From positions 102,224,158-102,288,157 of the forward strand of contig NC_085139.1 in NCBI RefSeq assembly GCF_024139115.2: 64,000 bases of DNA, written 5' to 3'. The DNA is from Armigeres subalbatus (Eukaryota; Arthropoda; Insecta; Diptera; Culicidae). Shown here in pieces: positions 44,095 to 61,134 of this stretch. The position numbers and the translations under genes are program-made. The notes beneath the pieces were generated by a model, which was given only the letters and a program-made list of their open reading frames with translations, was not told where the DNA came from and did no database searches. The first letter of the stretch is position 1, and the number at the start of each line of letters is the position of its first letter.

Positions 44095-47000
44095 TATATA
44101 TAAAGGAGTTATGTAAAAGTAAAAGATTCCTACGGAAGATGTACGTATATATAAATAACTCGATGTCAGCGAATTGAAGAAATAATTCTCCATTTCGTGT
44201 CGTATTAAAGTAAATTTTGTCACTGCACCTGAAACTGAATGTTACTATTTGGTCCCTTTTCGGCAGCGTTGGTCACTAAAGCTATTATTATTCTTTATCA
44301 ACGAGGATTTTGTCCCAAGGCTATTCAGTTTACTAAAGACACTATTGTGAGCGACATTAATCGCTACCAGCCCTGTCACCAAGATTCTGTCCAAATAAAC
44401 TTCATGATTTTGTCCGGATCCCTATAAAATACGGTTTGAAATCCTCCATGATTCTGTCTTGCATCCCGTAAGGATGTTGCCCGAAATCCTTTCAGAATTA
44501 TGTCTGGAATCCATCACGAGTCTGTCCAAAATCCTTCAAGATTTCGCTCTGAATCCAGAACTCTGTTCGCAATACCTTAAATTTTGTTCGGAATCCGTTC
44601 AAGATTCTGTTAGTATTTCACCAGGATTTTTTAAACCCTGAAGGGGCTTTCGATATCCCTTCGTATTCTGTCCGGAATACCCTCACTAATCTGTGCGAAG
44701 TTGCTTCAAAATTTTGCTCAGAATCCTTGTAGGTTTTATGCAGAATTTAATCAGGATGCGATTCTGAATCTCTTCAGGAGTCTGCTCGATTTTTCTCAGG
44801 GTTCTGCCCGAAAACTCTTCAGGATTTCTTCTGAAATCTTTTCAGGGTTCTGTCTGGAATCCAAAATCTGTCCGGAATATCTTCTGGATTCTACCCGCAA
44901 TCTCTTCAGAATCCTGTTCGATATCCGATAAATATCAACTCTGGGATGCAATCAACAGTTAGTCAGGCGAAAAATGGTTCAAAATGAGGTCCAGAATTCA
45001 GGATTCTATCTGGGAACCCTTCTGGATTATTTCCGGTATCACTTTGGGATTTTGTCCGGAGCGCCTTCTGCATTCTGTCTGGAATCAGAGCAAGATTCAG
45101 TCCGGAAATCCTTCTTTATTTCATCCGAATCGTGTAATCGTGAATTCTGATCTGAATCTTTTGTCCGTATCTTCTGTCCGTATCTTCAGATCTATCTCCG
45201 GTATTCTCCAGGATGCTCTCCAAAATTCATTAAGGAATTGTACAGATCCTTTCAAGTTCTGTGTTATTCCTTTAAAACACCTTCAAGATACTGTCGTAAA
45301 TCCCTACTGGATTCTGTCTGGAATCACTTTCAGAATACCTTCAGGATTCTGTTCGCAAACCATTCATTATTTTGTTCGGAATCGTTCAAGGACGCCTTAG
45401 GGATTTTATGCGTAAAATGTAAAATGTACAGAATTCCTTCAGAATTTAATTTGAACTCCTTTAGAATTCTGTTCAGAATCAGAGCAAAATTCAGTTTGGA
45501 ATCATTAACCCTTTAGGATTCCGGAATACCTTCAAGATTATATTCGAAATCCTTCAGGATTCTGTCCGTAATCCCTTCAGCATTTCCTCCAGTATCCAGA
45601 ATCCTTCCAGAACGCTGTCAATAATTCTTTCTTCCAGGTCCGAAATCTCTTTAGAACTCTGTTGGAAACATGGTCAGGATATTTCAGGTATCTTCAAAAT
45701 TTTATCCGGAATCGCTACTGGATTCTGTTCGTAATCCTTCAGAAAACCTTTAAAATGTCGTCCAGAATCCTTTAGGATTATGTGCAGATTCTTCAGAATT
45801 CTTTCGAAACGTTTTCAGGATTCGGTTCGGAATACCTTCAAGTTCTGTGCCTTTAGGATTGAGGTCTTGGGGCCTTCCTTGGCCGTGTAGTAAAGATGCG
45901 CGGCAACAAAGCAAGATCATGCTGAAGGTGGACTAGCTTCAGAATCTGTTTATAGTCCGTACGGAATTGCAGGTCTGTGCGTAATTCTATTATATTTCTT
46001 TTAGAATTCTTTCTGGATGCTGTCTGAAATCCTTCAGTATTCTGAAAAGTTTCTTCAGAATTTTGTCCGAACAACCTTCAGGTTTTTTGGTATTCATTCC
46101 CAAACTCCTTTGGTTTCCTGGATATCTAAAAATACTGTCCGGATTTTTTATATTTTTATGTCCGTATTATCTTCATTTTTCTCCAAAATTGCTTCAGGAT
46201 GGATGTGGATCCAAAATCACTGGATTATCTCCAGAATTCCATCAGTTTTCGATTCGAATTTTTTCAAGCTTCTGTCTGAATCCATTCTGGATTCTTTAAG
46301 AATCCGTCAATTTGATTATTATCTTCAAGATTCTGTCGGAATCGCTGCAGGGTTTCTTGAGAATGCCTACAAGATTGTTTCCTGTGCTCCTGAAGAATTC
46401 TGTTCAGCTTAAGGATCGTGTCCGGAATCCACCACATTTTGATATGGAAACCCTTCTGGATTCTGTCCGAATTTCAGGATTGTGCCAGAAATCCTTGAAT
46501 TCTTTCAGGAACTGTTCGCAATCTCTCAAAATTCTGTCCTTAATCCTTCAGAATTCTCGTTATCCGATATGGAATTTCTCCATTAATCCTTTCAGCTCTG
46601 TCCAGATCCCGAGCAAGATTCAGTCTTGAAACCCTTCTAGAATCTATCAGGATTCTGTCCGGAACCCTTCAGGTTCTATCAGGATTCTGTCCGGAATTTC
46701 TTCTAGTTCTGTCCGGAATCCTTTAGAATTCTAACAAATCTCTTTGAATCCTGTCCTGAATTTCTTCAAGATGCTGTCCGAAACTCCTAAAGGATTTTGT
46801 ACGAAATTACTTCGAGATTCTTCCGGAATCGCTTCAGGATTATGTCGTAACCTCTGCATTACCTTCAAAAGCTGTCCTGAATTTCCTTAGGTTCGTCCAG
46901 AATCTTCGGATTCTGTTCTGAATCCTTCAGGATACTGTCGGAATCTTTTAGGATTTTGTGCGTAATTCCTTCAGATTTCTTTTCGAAATTCCTCCAGGAT

Positions 47001-47960
47001 GCTGTCCGCAAACCCTTCAGCATTCTGTCCGGAATTCACTCGGCATTTCGTCGGGACTATCTCAACGATTTGGTCCGTGATATACTAGATATTTCGGAAT
47101 CCTTTACGATGATGTCTAGAATCGCTGGATTCTGTTAACTTCTTCAGAATTCTTCGGAACGCCTTCAGGATTCTATGGATTCCCTTCAGTAATATGTCCA
47201 AATTTCAGAATTCAGGACTCTGTCCAGAATCAAGCAAGATTCAGTCCCTAATCCCCTACGATTCTGTCGATATCCTTCAGCATTCTGCTTGGATACTTTC
47301 CGGAATCCTCTGTGGATTATGTCCAAATCCATTCTGGGTTCTGTCCGAATTTCTTCAGAATTATCTTCAGAACCCTTCAGAGTTCTATTTGACATCCTTC
47401 ATGGTTCGGTCCGAATCTTATCTGGATTTTTCAGAAAACCTTTCAAGATTCGTCCAGAATTTGTCTGGATTTTTTCCGGATAACCTTTGAATTCTGCCAA
47501 ATCTGTTCTAGATTCTATCTGGATTCCATCGAGGATTCTGTCCGGACAACCTTCAGGTTTTGTCCGCAATCTCTTCAGTATCTCGAATTCCTTCATGATG
47601 CTGTTCGAAAGGACTTCGAATCCAGAATCGTTTAGGGATTATTTGATAATCCATCCATAACTCCATCAGGATGCGGTTTCAGATCCTTATGGAGTTTATC
47701 GAATCCATCCAGGATTGTGTCCGGAATCACTTTCGGATTATGTCAGGATTTTATCCGTAATGCCTTGAATTTATTTCCGGATTTTTCAGGATGCTGTTAA
47801 AAGACCTTCGTTCTTCGGAATTCATTCAGGTTCTGTGCGTAAGTCCTTTCAAATACTAAATTCTGTCCGGAATCTCTTCGGAATTCTTTTCGTCCCTTAA
47901 GGATTCTGTGCGTAGTTCCTTCACATCCATTCAGAATTATGTCTGGGATTTTTGAAATTC
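44095..47960 (+). repeat. Paralogous block 2 containing array C, copy 2
   Basis: The leader 44095-44380 matches 30893-31165. Array C from about 44380 to 47960 has the unit GGATTC-TGTCCG-GAATCC-CTTCA as in copy 1, but is about 2 kb longer. It shows many one-base deletions (for example GAATCCTTCAGGATTCTGTCCG lacking bases), making the period jitter between 20 and 24. Confidence 0.85.
45866..45935 (+). mobile_element. Feilai-like SINE head fragment, paralogue of 32218
   Basis: GGGGCCTTCCTTGGCCGTG, AAGATGCGCGGCAACAAAGCA and CATGCTGAAGGTGG match the SINE head; the B-box has been lost. Position relative to the block leader parallels the copy at 32218. Confidence 0.7.
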
Positions 47961-48038
47961 TTTTGGAGAGGTTGATCAATTTCTCTGAAGAAATAAACCT
48001 GAAATCTTTCAGGGCATTTAGTAATTTTCTTCTAGTTT

Positions 48039-48500
48039 TGCCTTTCTCGTATACTAAGTAGTAAAGGCTATAATTTCGCTCAAAACCAAACTTTTATAAA
48101 GGCCGAGACCCATATTTATATACCAATCGACTCAGCTCGACGAATTGAGGTGATGTCTGTTGTGTGTGTGTTGTGTTGTGTGTGTTGTGTGTGTGCAAAT
48201 TTTGACACACTTTTTTGGAACATTACCCGATTTACTCTGCAATCGCATTCGACAGAATGCGGTCCCATTTGCTATTGAAAATTGGCCTGATCAGACATTG
48301 CATTTCGAATTATTGAAAATCTTGTTTTTCCAAGGTCCCCCTGGAAAAAATGTCAAAATCAAAAAAAAAATTTTTTCAAGAATGGTGAATGCATAGTAAT
48401 TAATCAAAAACATGCAAAATATGAAATATACGATCTATCCCTAAATCTTTTTGACCTTTCCTATGTGATTTTTTCAGTACATTTTACGATCGAGAAGGCA
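48039..48500. mobile_element. MITE with TGCCTTTCTCG ends and GT microsatellite
   Basis: The left end TGCCTTTCTCG (48039-48049) and the right end CGAGAAGGCA (48491-48500) are inverted. The interior has ATACCAATCGACTCAGCTCG, a GTGT(T) microsatellite at about 48157-48196, TTCGACAGAATGCGG, and a run of A followed by T at 48360-48377. I recall this arrangement as an abundant Aedes dispersed repeat but do not name it. Confidence 0.65.
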
Positions 48501-48614
48501 TCATTGCCAGGTGGATTAATCTGGGTTTTTCTTATATTCCAAATCTCATAGTCGTCTAGCAAATTTATTATAATTTTATTATCCAACATTAACTTTCTCG
48601 TTATACAGCAGTTA

Positions 48615-48708
48615 TGGTAACTTCGCAGAAATCTCGCAGTGATGCCGGTGGAAGTACTTAATGAACTAAGCGTCGAGACGCTGATGTTCCAGTGGGGAAT
48701 GTAATGCG
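48615..48708 (+). mobile_element. Diverged Feilai tail fragment
   Basis: GTAACTTCGCAGAAATCTCGC, GTGGAAGTACTTAATGAAC, TAAGCGTCGAGACGCTGATG and CAGTGGGGAATGTAATGC align with the plus-oriented second half of the 18804 SINE, including its GGAAGTGCTTAATGAACAC and GTGTGGGGATGTAATGC. The head is absent. Confidence 0.65.
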
Positions 48709-50720
48709 ATTTCCGGCTTTGGGTCTTGGAAGTTATCAGACGTTCAATTTTTTCCGTGGCTTTTCAACGTTATGAGTTCTGGCGACATCTATTTGTTTCT
48801 CTTGGGACTTCTGTCTCGCTGCAAGTAAGTGGCATTTTCTACAGCCGCTTAATGGATTCACTCAAATAATCTATCAGTGGCATAACATTTCAAATCGTGT
48901 AGCGTTAAAGCAGTGTCTTATCTATTTCGATTCAATTCTTCAACGAGTAGGGCATTAGAGATTTTTATGCAACAAGTAAATCACTTGAACTCAGTAACTG
49001 CATTTTTACGCACTGTTATCAATATTACTCTTGAATTTGTGTCGACTTTCATTCCTCGTGGAATCGAACTTTATGGGCCCTGAGCCGAGTTCATAAATTC
49101 TCGCTTACACCTCGGCCCTCAACCGCATCTCTCTTCCGGGATTTGGCACTTGTATCGATGCTATAATGCCTTTCAACAATTTGCAACATTCATTCGAGCT
49201 TCATCACGCGCTCTGGCAAAAAAGCAAATAAAATTCTTCATCGGCAATGTGGTAGTAGTGCGCCTGCTCCTCCCAACCAGCTCAAAGTTGCATAATCTCG
49301 AAAACAAAAAAGCAGAATTGAGCCCCTCCAAATGAGCCCCTCGGCGAAATTGCCAATGGAGGTGTGGCTGAGATCCCAGCGCCGTCAAACCTGTTTGGGT
49401 CTGGGTTCGACGGCGACGTCTTTTTTCTTGCTGTAATAATTAATGTCGCATCAAAACAGGCGTCCCTAAGGAGACAAATTGGGCTGCTTCCGGGACTCAT
49501 CACTAACAAACAACAGAAGGAGATCCACGGTTCACGACGAGCGAATACCTTCGTGTTGGGTCGATTGCATGCAATTATGATTGTGTCAGGTTCGGAATCG
49601 CTCTTTCACGTGCCGTAGTTGTTGCAGTAATCGAGATGATCCAAGGTTAAACATGATGGAATCGAAGACCGCTTGCATAAACCGGTTTACCTGGACGTGG
49701 CCAGAGCTTTAATATCTGGTTGGTTATGCAGACATATTTTGCATTTCTAGGTCGAATTGGATTGATTCATGTAAGAATTTGCTGCTGGATTGTAAAACTA
49801 GTTAACTTTATGCTAAATTAATCAAATAGCAGTGTCTGAAATAAAAATAAAATTGCAGAGCATGTTAGGAGCTAAATTTACGTAGACGATTATCAACATT
49901 TCCCTAGATTATATTTGGTAAATTAACGTCTTGACACTTCTGTTATTTATGTATCTTTTTAAACTCACTTACGAGTCTTTCAAAGCCTCGTATTACTACA
50001 TATTCGTCTTCACGCTTCTGGTCATCGTTTACAATATTTCCGAAAAGTTTCTAATAAATTGATCAAACATTTTTACTATTATACCAAAAAAAATCCTGTA
50101 GTACCATAAAAGCACTCCAACCGAGAAGCGGCACCTCTTTCAGACCGTGTATTATTCTATTCAACAAGTTTTGCCAACTCTCACCGATATTGTTCGCCCT
50201 CCTCAAACGATTCTCATCCTTCTACCCTTTCCAGTAGTTCTCCTCCACTTTCCGAAAGGAGAAACAATCTAAACCAGCAAAGCACTGCCATTTAGATTAG
50301 TTAACCTTTTTGCCTATATTACCACGTCCCTACCCCCGTTCTTCACGTTCCTCCATGGCTTTGAATCCTATAAACAGGCGACTGCACAAAACGTTATATC
50401 GCTTCCTATTCGTCTTCCGGGATGGAAAGACATGGAGGGAGTACGGCACAAGGACATAAGTGGCCGAGAAACTATTAGTGCAAGATAATGGAAAAGCAAG
50501 CAGGTTCTTTGCGCTAACAGATGGACACCGCCGTTGCCGTTCCGAGAACGATCTTGGCCAGCAGGAAGATAAAGCCATGTCTGTGAATAAATTTGCGATT
50601 GTATTTACGTTTCTGATTCATTGGGTTGTTTTAGCTGAATGTGGGTGACTTTTATTTTCTGGAATAAAAAAAAGCGGATGTTTGAAGAAGGTTTAAAAAT
50701 CGATTTTCAGTTGAATGGAT
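48709..50720. other. Non-coding stretch, no gene recognised
   Basis: Mixed composition with no domain-bearing frame. A GC-richer part at about 49290-49520 has overlapping frames on both strands, none convincing. Confidence 0.5.
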
Positions 50721-50724
50721 CATC

Positions 50725-53700
50725 CTTCCCAAATTCTGTAGAGAATCCTTCTCAGAATATTTGGAAAAACCATTCCAGGATTCTGAGCAAATCCTCCCTA
50801 TCATTCAGAGAACTCTTCCCAGGATTCTGTGGAAATTTTTCCAAAATTTGTGGAAGTCCTTTCCGGGGTTCTATGGAAATTATTTTCAGAATTTTGTGAG
50901 AATCCTTTCCATAAAAATAGGAGAATGCTTTCAGATATGGATCCTGCCTTCCACGATTCTGTGAAGAACTTTTTCCAGAATTCTGAAAAATCATTTCAGG
51001 ATTTTGTGAAGAATCCTTTCAGGATTATGTAAAGTCTTTCCATGATTCTGTGAAAATCCTTTCCAGGATTCTGTGAAGAATCCTTTCAGATTCTGCTTAG
51101 AATCCGTTCCTGGATTCTGTGAACAATCCTTTCCAAGATTATGAAGAATCCTTTCCAGATTCTGTGAAGATCCTTTAGAGTTCTGTGAGAATCGTTTCCA
51201 GGATTCTGTGAAGAATCCTTTCCAGGATCTGTGAATCCTTTCCAGGATATATAAAGAATCCTTTCAGGATTCTTAAGAATCCTTTCCAGGATTCTATTAA
51301 GAATTCTTTCCAGAAGTTCTGTAAGGTCCTTCCATGATTCTGTTAGCCCTTTACATGATTCTGTGAAAGAATCCTTTCCAGATTCTGAAGAATCCTTTCA
51401 GATTCTCTTGAAATCCTTTCCAGGATTCTGCAAAATCCGTTCCTGGATTCTTGAAAATCCTTTAAAGATTATGTGAAGAATCCTTTCCAGGATTCTGTAA
51501 GAATCGTTTCCAGGATTCTGTAAGAATCCTTTCCAGGAATCCTGAAGAATTCTTTCCAGGATTCTTGAAGAATCCTTTCCAGATTCTTGAGCTTCAGGAT
51601 CTGTGAAGAATCCTTTCCAGGATTCTGAAAGAATCCTTTAGAATTCTGTGAAGATCCTTCCAGAATCTGAAGATCCTTCCAGGATTTGAAGAATCCTTCC
51701 CAGAATTCTGTGAAAATCTTCCAGGATTCTTGAATCTTAGAATTCTTGAGAATCCTTCAGATCTCAAAAATCCTTCCCAGGATTCTGTGAAAATCCTTCA
51801 GATTCATGAAATCCTTCCCAGGATTCTGAAGAATCCTTCCAGAATTCTGAAGAATCCTTCCCAGAATTCTGTGATCTTCCAGAATCTTGAAAATCCTTCC
51901 CGGATTCTGTGAAGAATCCTTCAGGATTCTGTGAAGAATCCTTCCCAGAATTCTGAAGAATCCTTTCCGAGATTCTGTGAAGAATCCTTGGATACTGTGA
52001 AGAATCTTCCAGATTCTGTGGAAGTCCTTTCCAGGATTCTGTGAAGAATCCTTTCCAGAATTCTGTGAAGAATCCTTTCCAGGAATTCTGTGAAATCCTT
52101 TCCAGGATTCTGTAAGATCCTTTCAGAATCTATGAGAATCCTTTGAGAATTCTGTGAAGTCTTTCCAGGATTCCTTGAAGATCCTTTCAGGATTCTGAAA
52201 ATGCTTCCAGGATTCTGTGAAATCCTTCCCAGGAATTGAAGAATCCTTCCAGAGATATTGAAAGTCCTTCCCAGGATTCTGTAAAGAATCCTTCCCGAAA
52301 TTCTGTGAAATCCTTGAGATTAAGAATCCTTCAGTCTGAAATCTTCCAGATTCTGTGAAGAATCCTTCCAGATCTGTGAAGAATCCTTCCCAGAATTCTG
52401 TGAAAGAATCCTTCCCAGAATTCTGTGAAAGAATCCTTCCGGAATTCTGTGAAGAATCCTTCCAGAGATTCTGTGAAGAATCTTCCAGAATTCTGTGAAG
52501 AATCCTTCCAGTCTGTGAAGATCCTTCCCAGGATCTGTGAAATCCTTCCAGAATTCTGTGAAGAATCTCTGGATTCTGTGAAGATCCCCAGAATTCTGAG
52601 TTTCAGGATCTTAGAATCCTTCCCAGGATTCTGTGAAGATCCTTCCCAGAATTCTGTGAAGAATCCTTCCCAGGATCTATGAAGAATTCCAATTATGAAG
52701 AATCCTTTCCAGAATTCTGTGAAGAATCCTTTCCAGAATCTGAAGAATCCTTCCCAGAATTCTATGAAGAATCCTTTCCAGGATTCTGTGAAGAATCCTT
52801 CCAGGATTCTGTGAAAATCCTTTCCAGATTCTTGAAGAATCCTTTCCAGGATTCTGAAGATCTTCAAATTCTGTGAAGAATCCTTCCAGATTCTGAAGAT
52901 CCTTAGATTCTGTGAAGAATCCTTTGAGATTCTGAAGAATCCTTCCCAGAATTCTGTGAAGATCCTTCCAGAATTCTGTGAATCAGCCCAGAATTCTATG
53001 AAGAATCCTTTCCAGGATTCTATGAAGATCCTTTCCAGAATCTGTGAAGATCCTTTCCAGAATTCTGAAGAATCCTTTCCAGAATCTATGAAGAATCCTT
53101 CCCAGATTCTATGAAGAATCTTCCAGAATTCTGTGAAGATCCTTCCCAGATTCTGAAGAATCCTTCCCAGGATTCTGTGAAAATCCTTCCAGGATTCTGT
53201 GAAGAATCCTTCCAGGATTCTGAGAATTCTTCCCAGGATTTGTGAAGAATCCTTCCCAGGATTGTGAAGATCCTTCCCAGATTCTGTGAAGAATCCTTCC
53301 CAGGATTCTCAGAATCCTTCCAGAATCTGTGAAGAATCCTTCCAGAATTCTGTAAAGAATCCTTTCCAGAATTCTGTGAAGAATCCTTTCCAGGATTCTG
53401 TGAAGATCCTTTCCAGGAATGTGAATCCTTTCCGGATTCTGTGAAGAATCCTTTCCAGGATTCTGAAGAATCATCTTAAGATTCGTGAAGAATCCTTCCA
53501 GAATCTGTGAACTTCCAGATGAATCCTTCCAAGTTCTGTGAGAATCCTTCCCAGAGATTTGAAGAATCCTTCCAGAATCTGTAAGAATCCTTCCCGAAAT
53601 TCTGTGAAGAATCCTTCCCATCCTTTCCAGGATTCTGTGAAGGAATCTTCCAGGATTCTGAAGAATCCTTTCCAGAATTCTGTGAAGAATCTTTCCGATT

Positions 53701-54765
53701 CTGTAAGAATCCTTTCCGGATTCTGAAGAATCCTTTCAGAAATTCTTGAAGAATCCTTTCCAGGATTCTGAAGAATCCTTTCCAGATTCTGTGAAGAATC
53801 CTTCCAGAGATTCTGAAGATCCTTCCAGATTCTGAAGATCCTTCCAGGGTAGAAAATCCTTTCAGGAATTCTGTGAAGATCCTTTCCAGATTCTTGAAGA
53901 ATCCTTTCCAGAATTCTTGAAGAGACCCTTTCCAGGATTCTGAAAGAATCCTTTCAGGATTCTGAAAGAATCCTTTCCAGGATTCTGTGAAGAACTCACT
54001 GAGATTCTGTGAAGATCCTTTCCAGGATTCTGAAGAATCCTTTCCAGGATTCTGTGAAGAATCCTTTCCAGGATTCTGAAGAATCCTTTCCAGAATTCTG
54101 TGAAGAATCCTTTCCAGAATTCTGTGAAGAATCCTTTCCAGAATTCTGTAAGAATCCTTTCCAGTTCTTGAAGAATCCTTCCAGAGATATGAAAGTCCTT
54201 TCCAGAATTCTGTGAAGTCTTTCCAGATTCTATGAGAGAATCCTTTCCCGAGAATTCTGTGAAGAATCCTTTCCAGAATCTGAAGAATCCTTTCCAGAAT
54301 TCTGTGAAGAATCCTTTCCGGATTCTGTGAAGAATCCTTTCCAGATTCTTGAAAATCCTTTCCGGATTCTGAAGATCTTTCCAGTTTGTGAAGATCCTTG
54401 ATCGTAAAGATCTTCCAGATATAGAAGATCCTTTCAGAGATTCTAATGAAGAACTTTCCAGGATTCTGTGAAGAATCCTTTCCAGATTCTGTGAAGAATC
54501 CTTTCAGAATTCTGTGAAGAATCCTTTCCAGATCTTGAACCAATCTGAAGAATCCTTTCCAGATTCTTGAAAAATCCTTTCGTCTGTGAATTTCGATTCT
54601 GTGAAAATCGCTTTCCAGGATTCTGTGACGAATCCTTTCAGGATTCTGTGGAGAATCCTTTCCAGATTCTGTGGAAGATCCTTTCCAGGATTCTGTGGAG
54701 AATCTTTCCAGGATTCTGAAAATCCTTTCAGGATTCTGTGAAGAATCCTCCAGATTTTGTGAAGA
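50725..54765. repeat. Tandem array D, 23-24 bp satellite, indel-rich
   Basis: The consensus is GAATCC-TTTCCA-GGATTC-TGTGAA. The first 18 bases are identical to the core of array A, only the other spacer differs (GAGTA in A). Units range from about 15 to 26 bases because of many single-base losses, mostly inside runs such as CCTTTCC and GAAGAA. The minus-strand 178-, 170- and 355-codon frames (ESWKGFFTEFWEG..., RILHRILERIL...) follow from the repeat. Confidence 0.95.
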
Positions 54766-55970
54766 GGATGCAGGAGGAGAGCTTTTTTTAATTTTGATTC
54801 ATAGAAATTGCGTTACAAGTATTTTGAACATGTAAAGTGAGCTAATCAAAATTAAACAAACTTACATTAGGGTATAACGATAACCATTACAATAATTGAG
54901 TATTCGTATGTTATTCAAATTCTTAATCAATCATTCAATCAATTTCTTAATCATCAATAAATTCAATTTGCACCAACTATAAACAATATCCATCAGATTA
55001 AACGGAATTGTACTCCAGTAAACTCATCAATTCTCACTCGGTCACCCTTGATAAAGTCCTCATTTCTTCGATCCTCTTGGTGAATAATTGGTTGCACCAT
55101 ATCCATGCGGAGCCGTTGAAACGGTAACAAATTAATTATTGTCATCAGAAGACGGTTTACCTTGTCCTCCTGTCCAACGTTTCCAGGTTGCCTTGATGTT
55201 TTCAAGCATGGAAAATGTTACTGCCGGCCGGAGGGTGAGATCGATCCTGTTGGCATCGTACAACGCTACAACCCGTCCGCCCTGGTAGTCAGCGTTTGGG
55301 GCGGAAGGTTGACTATCATAGCGATTAATGGGCCATTAGTTAAGCAACCAAATCGAACGAAGCCGTGAACCCAACGGATGGAGGATAGGATGTGATGTGG
55401 AAACAAAGGCATTTTGCCTTCGATTCCTCCGTGCTGTGCATGAAGTTTCCGTTCGCCATGTTCAAGTAAATAAAAATATGTTTTTCCAGAATGTGACGCC
55501 CGCGGAGGAGATCGCTTTTGAAGGTTGAATCTTGGTGTTTCGGAGCTGGGAAAGTAGGGAGGGCTCGGTGCGAAGTGCGCAGCGCTCACCAGAGGGTTTC
55601 AAGATGATTAGTCTTAATTTAGTGTGGTTAGTCGGCTCCGTGATCGATAGGTACGTCAGTTCTCAAATTGTCATTCATTAGCCAAAACAGGGTTTCAAAC
55701 AGTTGGGTGGTTGTTTAGTAATTAATTACTTACGGATTAACGTACGGATACTTCATGCGGAAATTGCGACACCGGGTTGGTTGGGGAGTTGGTGGAAATG
55801 TGTCGTTGTTGAGCGATGATAGTTCAATATCTATTGGATTTATATTGAACTGTATCAGTTTTCACACATGAACTAAGAGCAGATTAGATCTACAAATCTG
55901 AAAAATAGTTATAAACCAATATTGTAATCCAAATTCTACAAAAATACGTCTTCAAGTTTTTAAAAAGATC
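54766..55970. other. Spacer between arrays D and E, no gene recognised
   Basis: Single-copy-looking DNA separating two arrays of inverted orientation. Antiparallel short frames at 54993-55205 and 55162-55368 have no recognisable domain. Confidence 0.5.
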
Positions 55971-55974
55971 CTAG

Positions 55975-57150
55975 ACAAATTTGCTGTAAAAACCATCAAA
56001 GGATTCACTACAGAATCCTATAAGGACTCTCCACAGAATTATGGAAAATATACACAGAATTCTGGGAAGGATTTTCCACAATGTTTTGGAAAAAATCTAC
56101 GCTGAATTTCCTTCATAGAATTATGAAGAGTTTCCACAAAGAAAACTAGGAAAATTTCCACAGAAAACTAAGAAAGATTTTCGAATTCTGAAATAATTTT
56201 CGAAGAGTTCTGAAAAGTTCTCCAAAGAAACGTGAAAAGCAGGAACCTTATAATCCGGGCAGCATTCTCCCATCCTGGAAAGGATTTCTACAGCATCCTG
56301 GATGGTTACAGAATCCTGGAAAGAATTCTCCACAGAATCCTGGAAAAATTCTCTACAGAATCCTGGAAAGAATTCTCCATAGAATCCTAGTGAAATCTCC
56401 ACAGAATCCCCTGGTAATCACAGAATCAATAGGTCTCCACATAATCCATGGAATCTCACAGATGAGTAGAATTCTCCACAGAATCCCATTGAGAATTCTC
56501 CATAGAATTCTGGTAAGATTCTCCACAGAGATCCTGGTAGAATTCTCACAGAATGCTGAAAGATTCTCCACAGAATCATGGAAAAATTCTCCACAGAATC
56601 ATGGAAAGATTCTCCACAGAATCCTGGAAAGAATTCTCCACAGGTCCTTGAAAAGTTCTCCACAAATCCTGGTAAGTTCACAAGTCTGTGGATTGTCTAC
56701 AGAATCAGGGAATCTGGGATTGCTGCAGAATCTGGGAAGGGTTCTCACGATCCTGGAAAGGATTCTTCACAGAGAATCTGAAAGATTCTTCACGAATCTG
56801 GAAAAGATTCTCCACAGGGGAGAAGATCATGGAAAAGTTCTCCACAGAATCCTGGATAAGAGATGGTTCTCACAGATCCTGGAAGTTCTCACAGGAATCC
56901 TGGAAAGAGTTTCACAGAGAGCCTGGAAGGATTTTCACAGAGATCCTGGAAAGATTCTCCACAGAGTCCTGGAAAGGATTCTCCACAGAAATCTAAAGAC
57001 TATCAGAGAAAGTTCTCCACAATCCTGGAAATTCCATAATCTGGAAGGATTCTCCAGAATCCTGGAAAGAGTTCTCAGAATCTGGAAAGATTTCCACAGA
57101 ATCCTGGAAAAGTCTCTGAAATCCTGGAAAATTCTAGTCTGGAAATCTGA
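55975..57150. repeat. Tandem array E, reverse-oriented relative of array D
   Basis: The unit GAATCC-TGGAAA-GGATTC-TCCACA is 24 bp. Its reverse complement is GAATCC-TTTCCA-GGATTC-TGTGGA, which differs from D only in the last spacer; units with TGTGGA also occur at the end of D (about 54640-54700). D and E thus form a large inverted pair around 54766-55970. Indels are common. It runs directly into the T tract. Confidence 0.93.
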
Positions 57151-57157
57151 AAAAGAA

Positions 57158-61134
<3,977 letters not shown>

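Noticed and set aside
53476..54543. 355-codon minus-strand frame rich in RILHRILERIL
   Set aside because: It lies wholly in array D and its frame depends on probable consensus indels.
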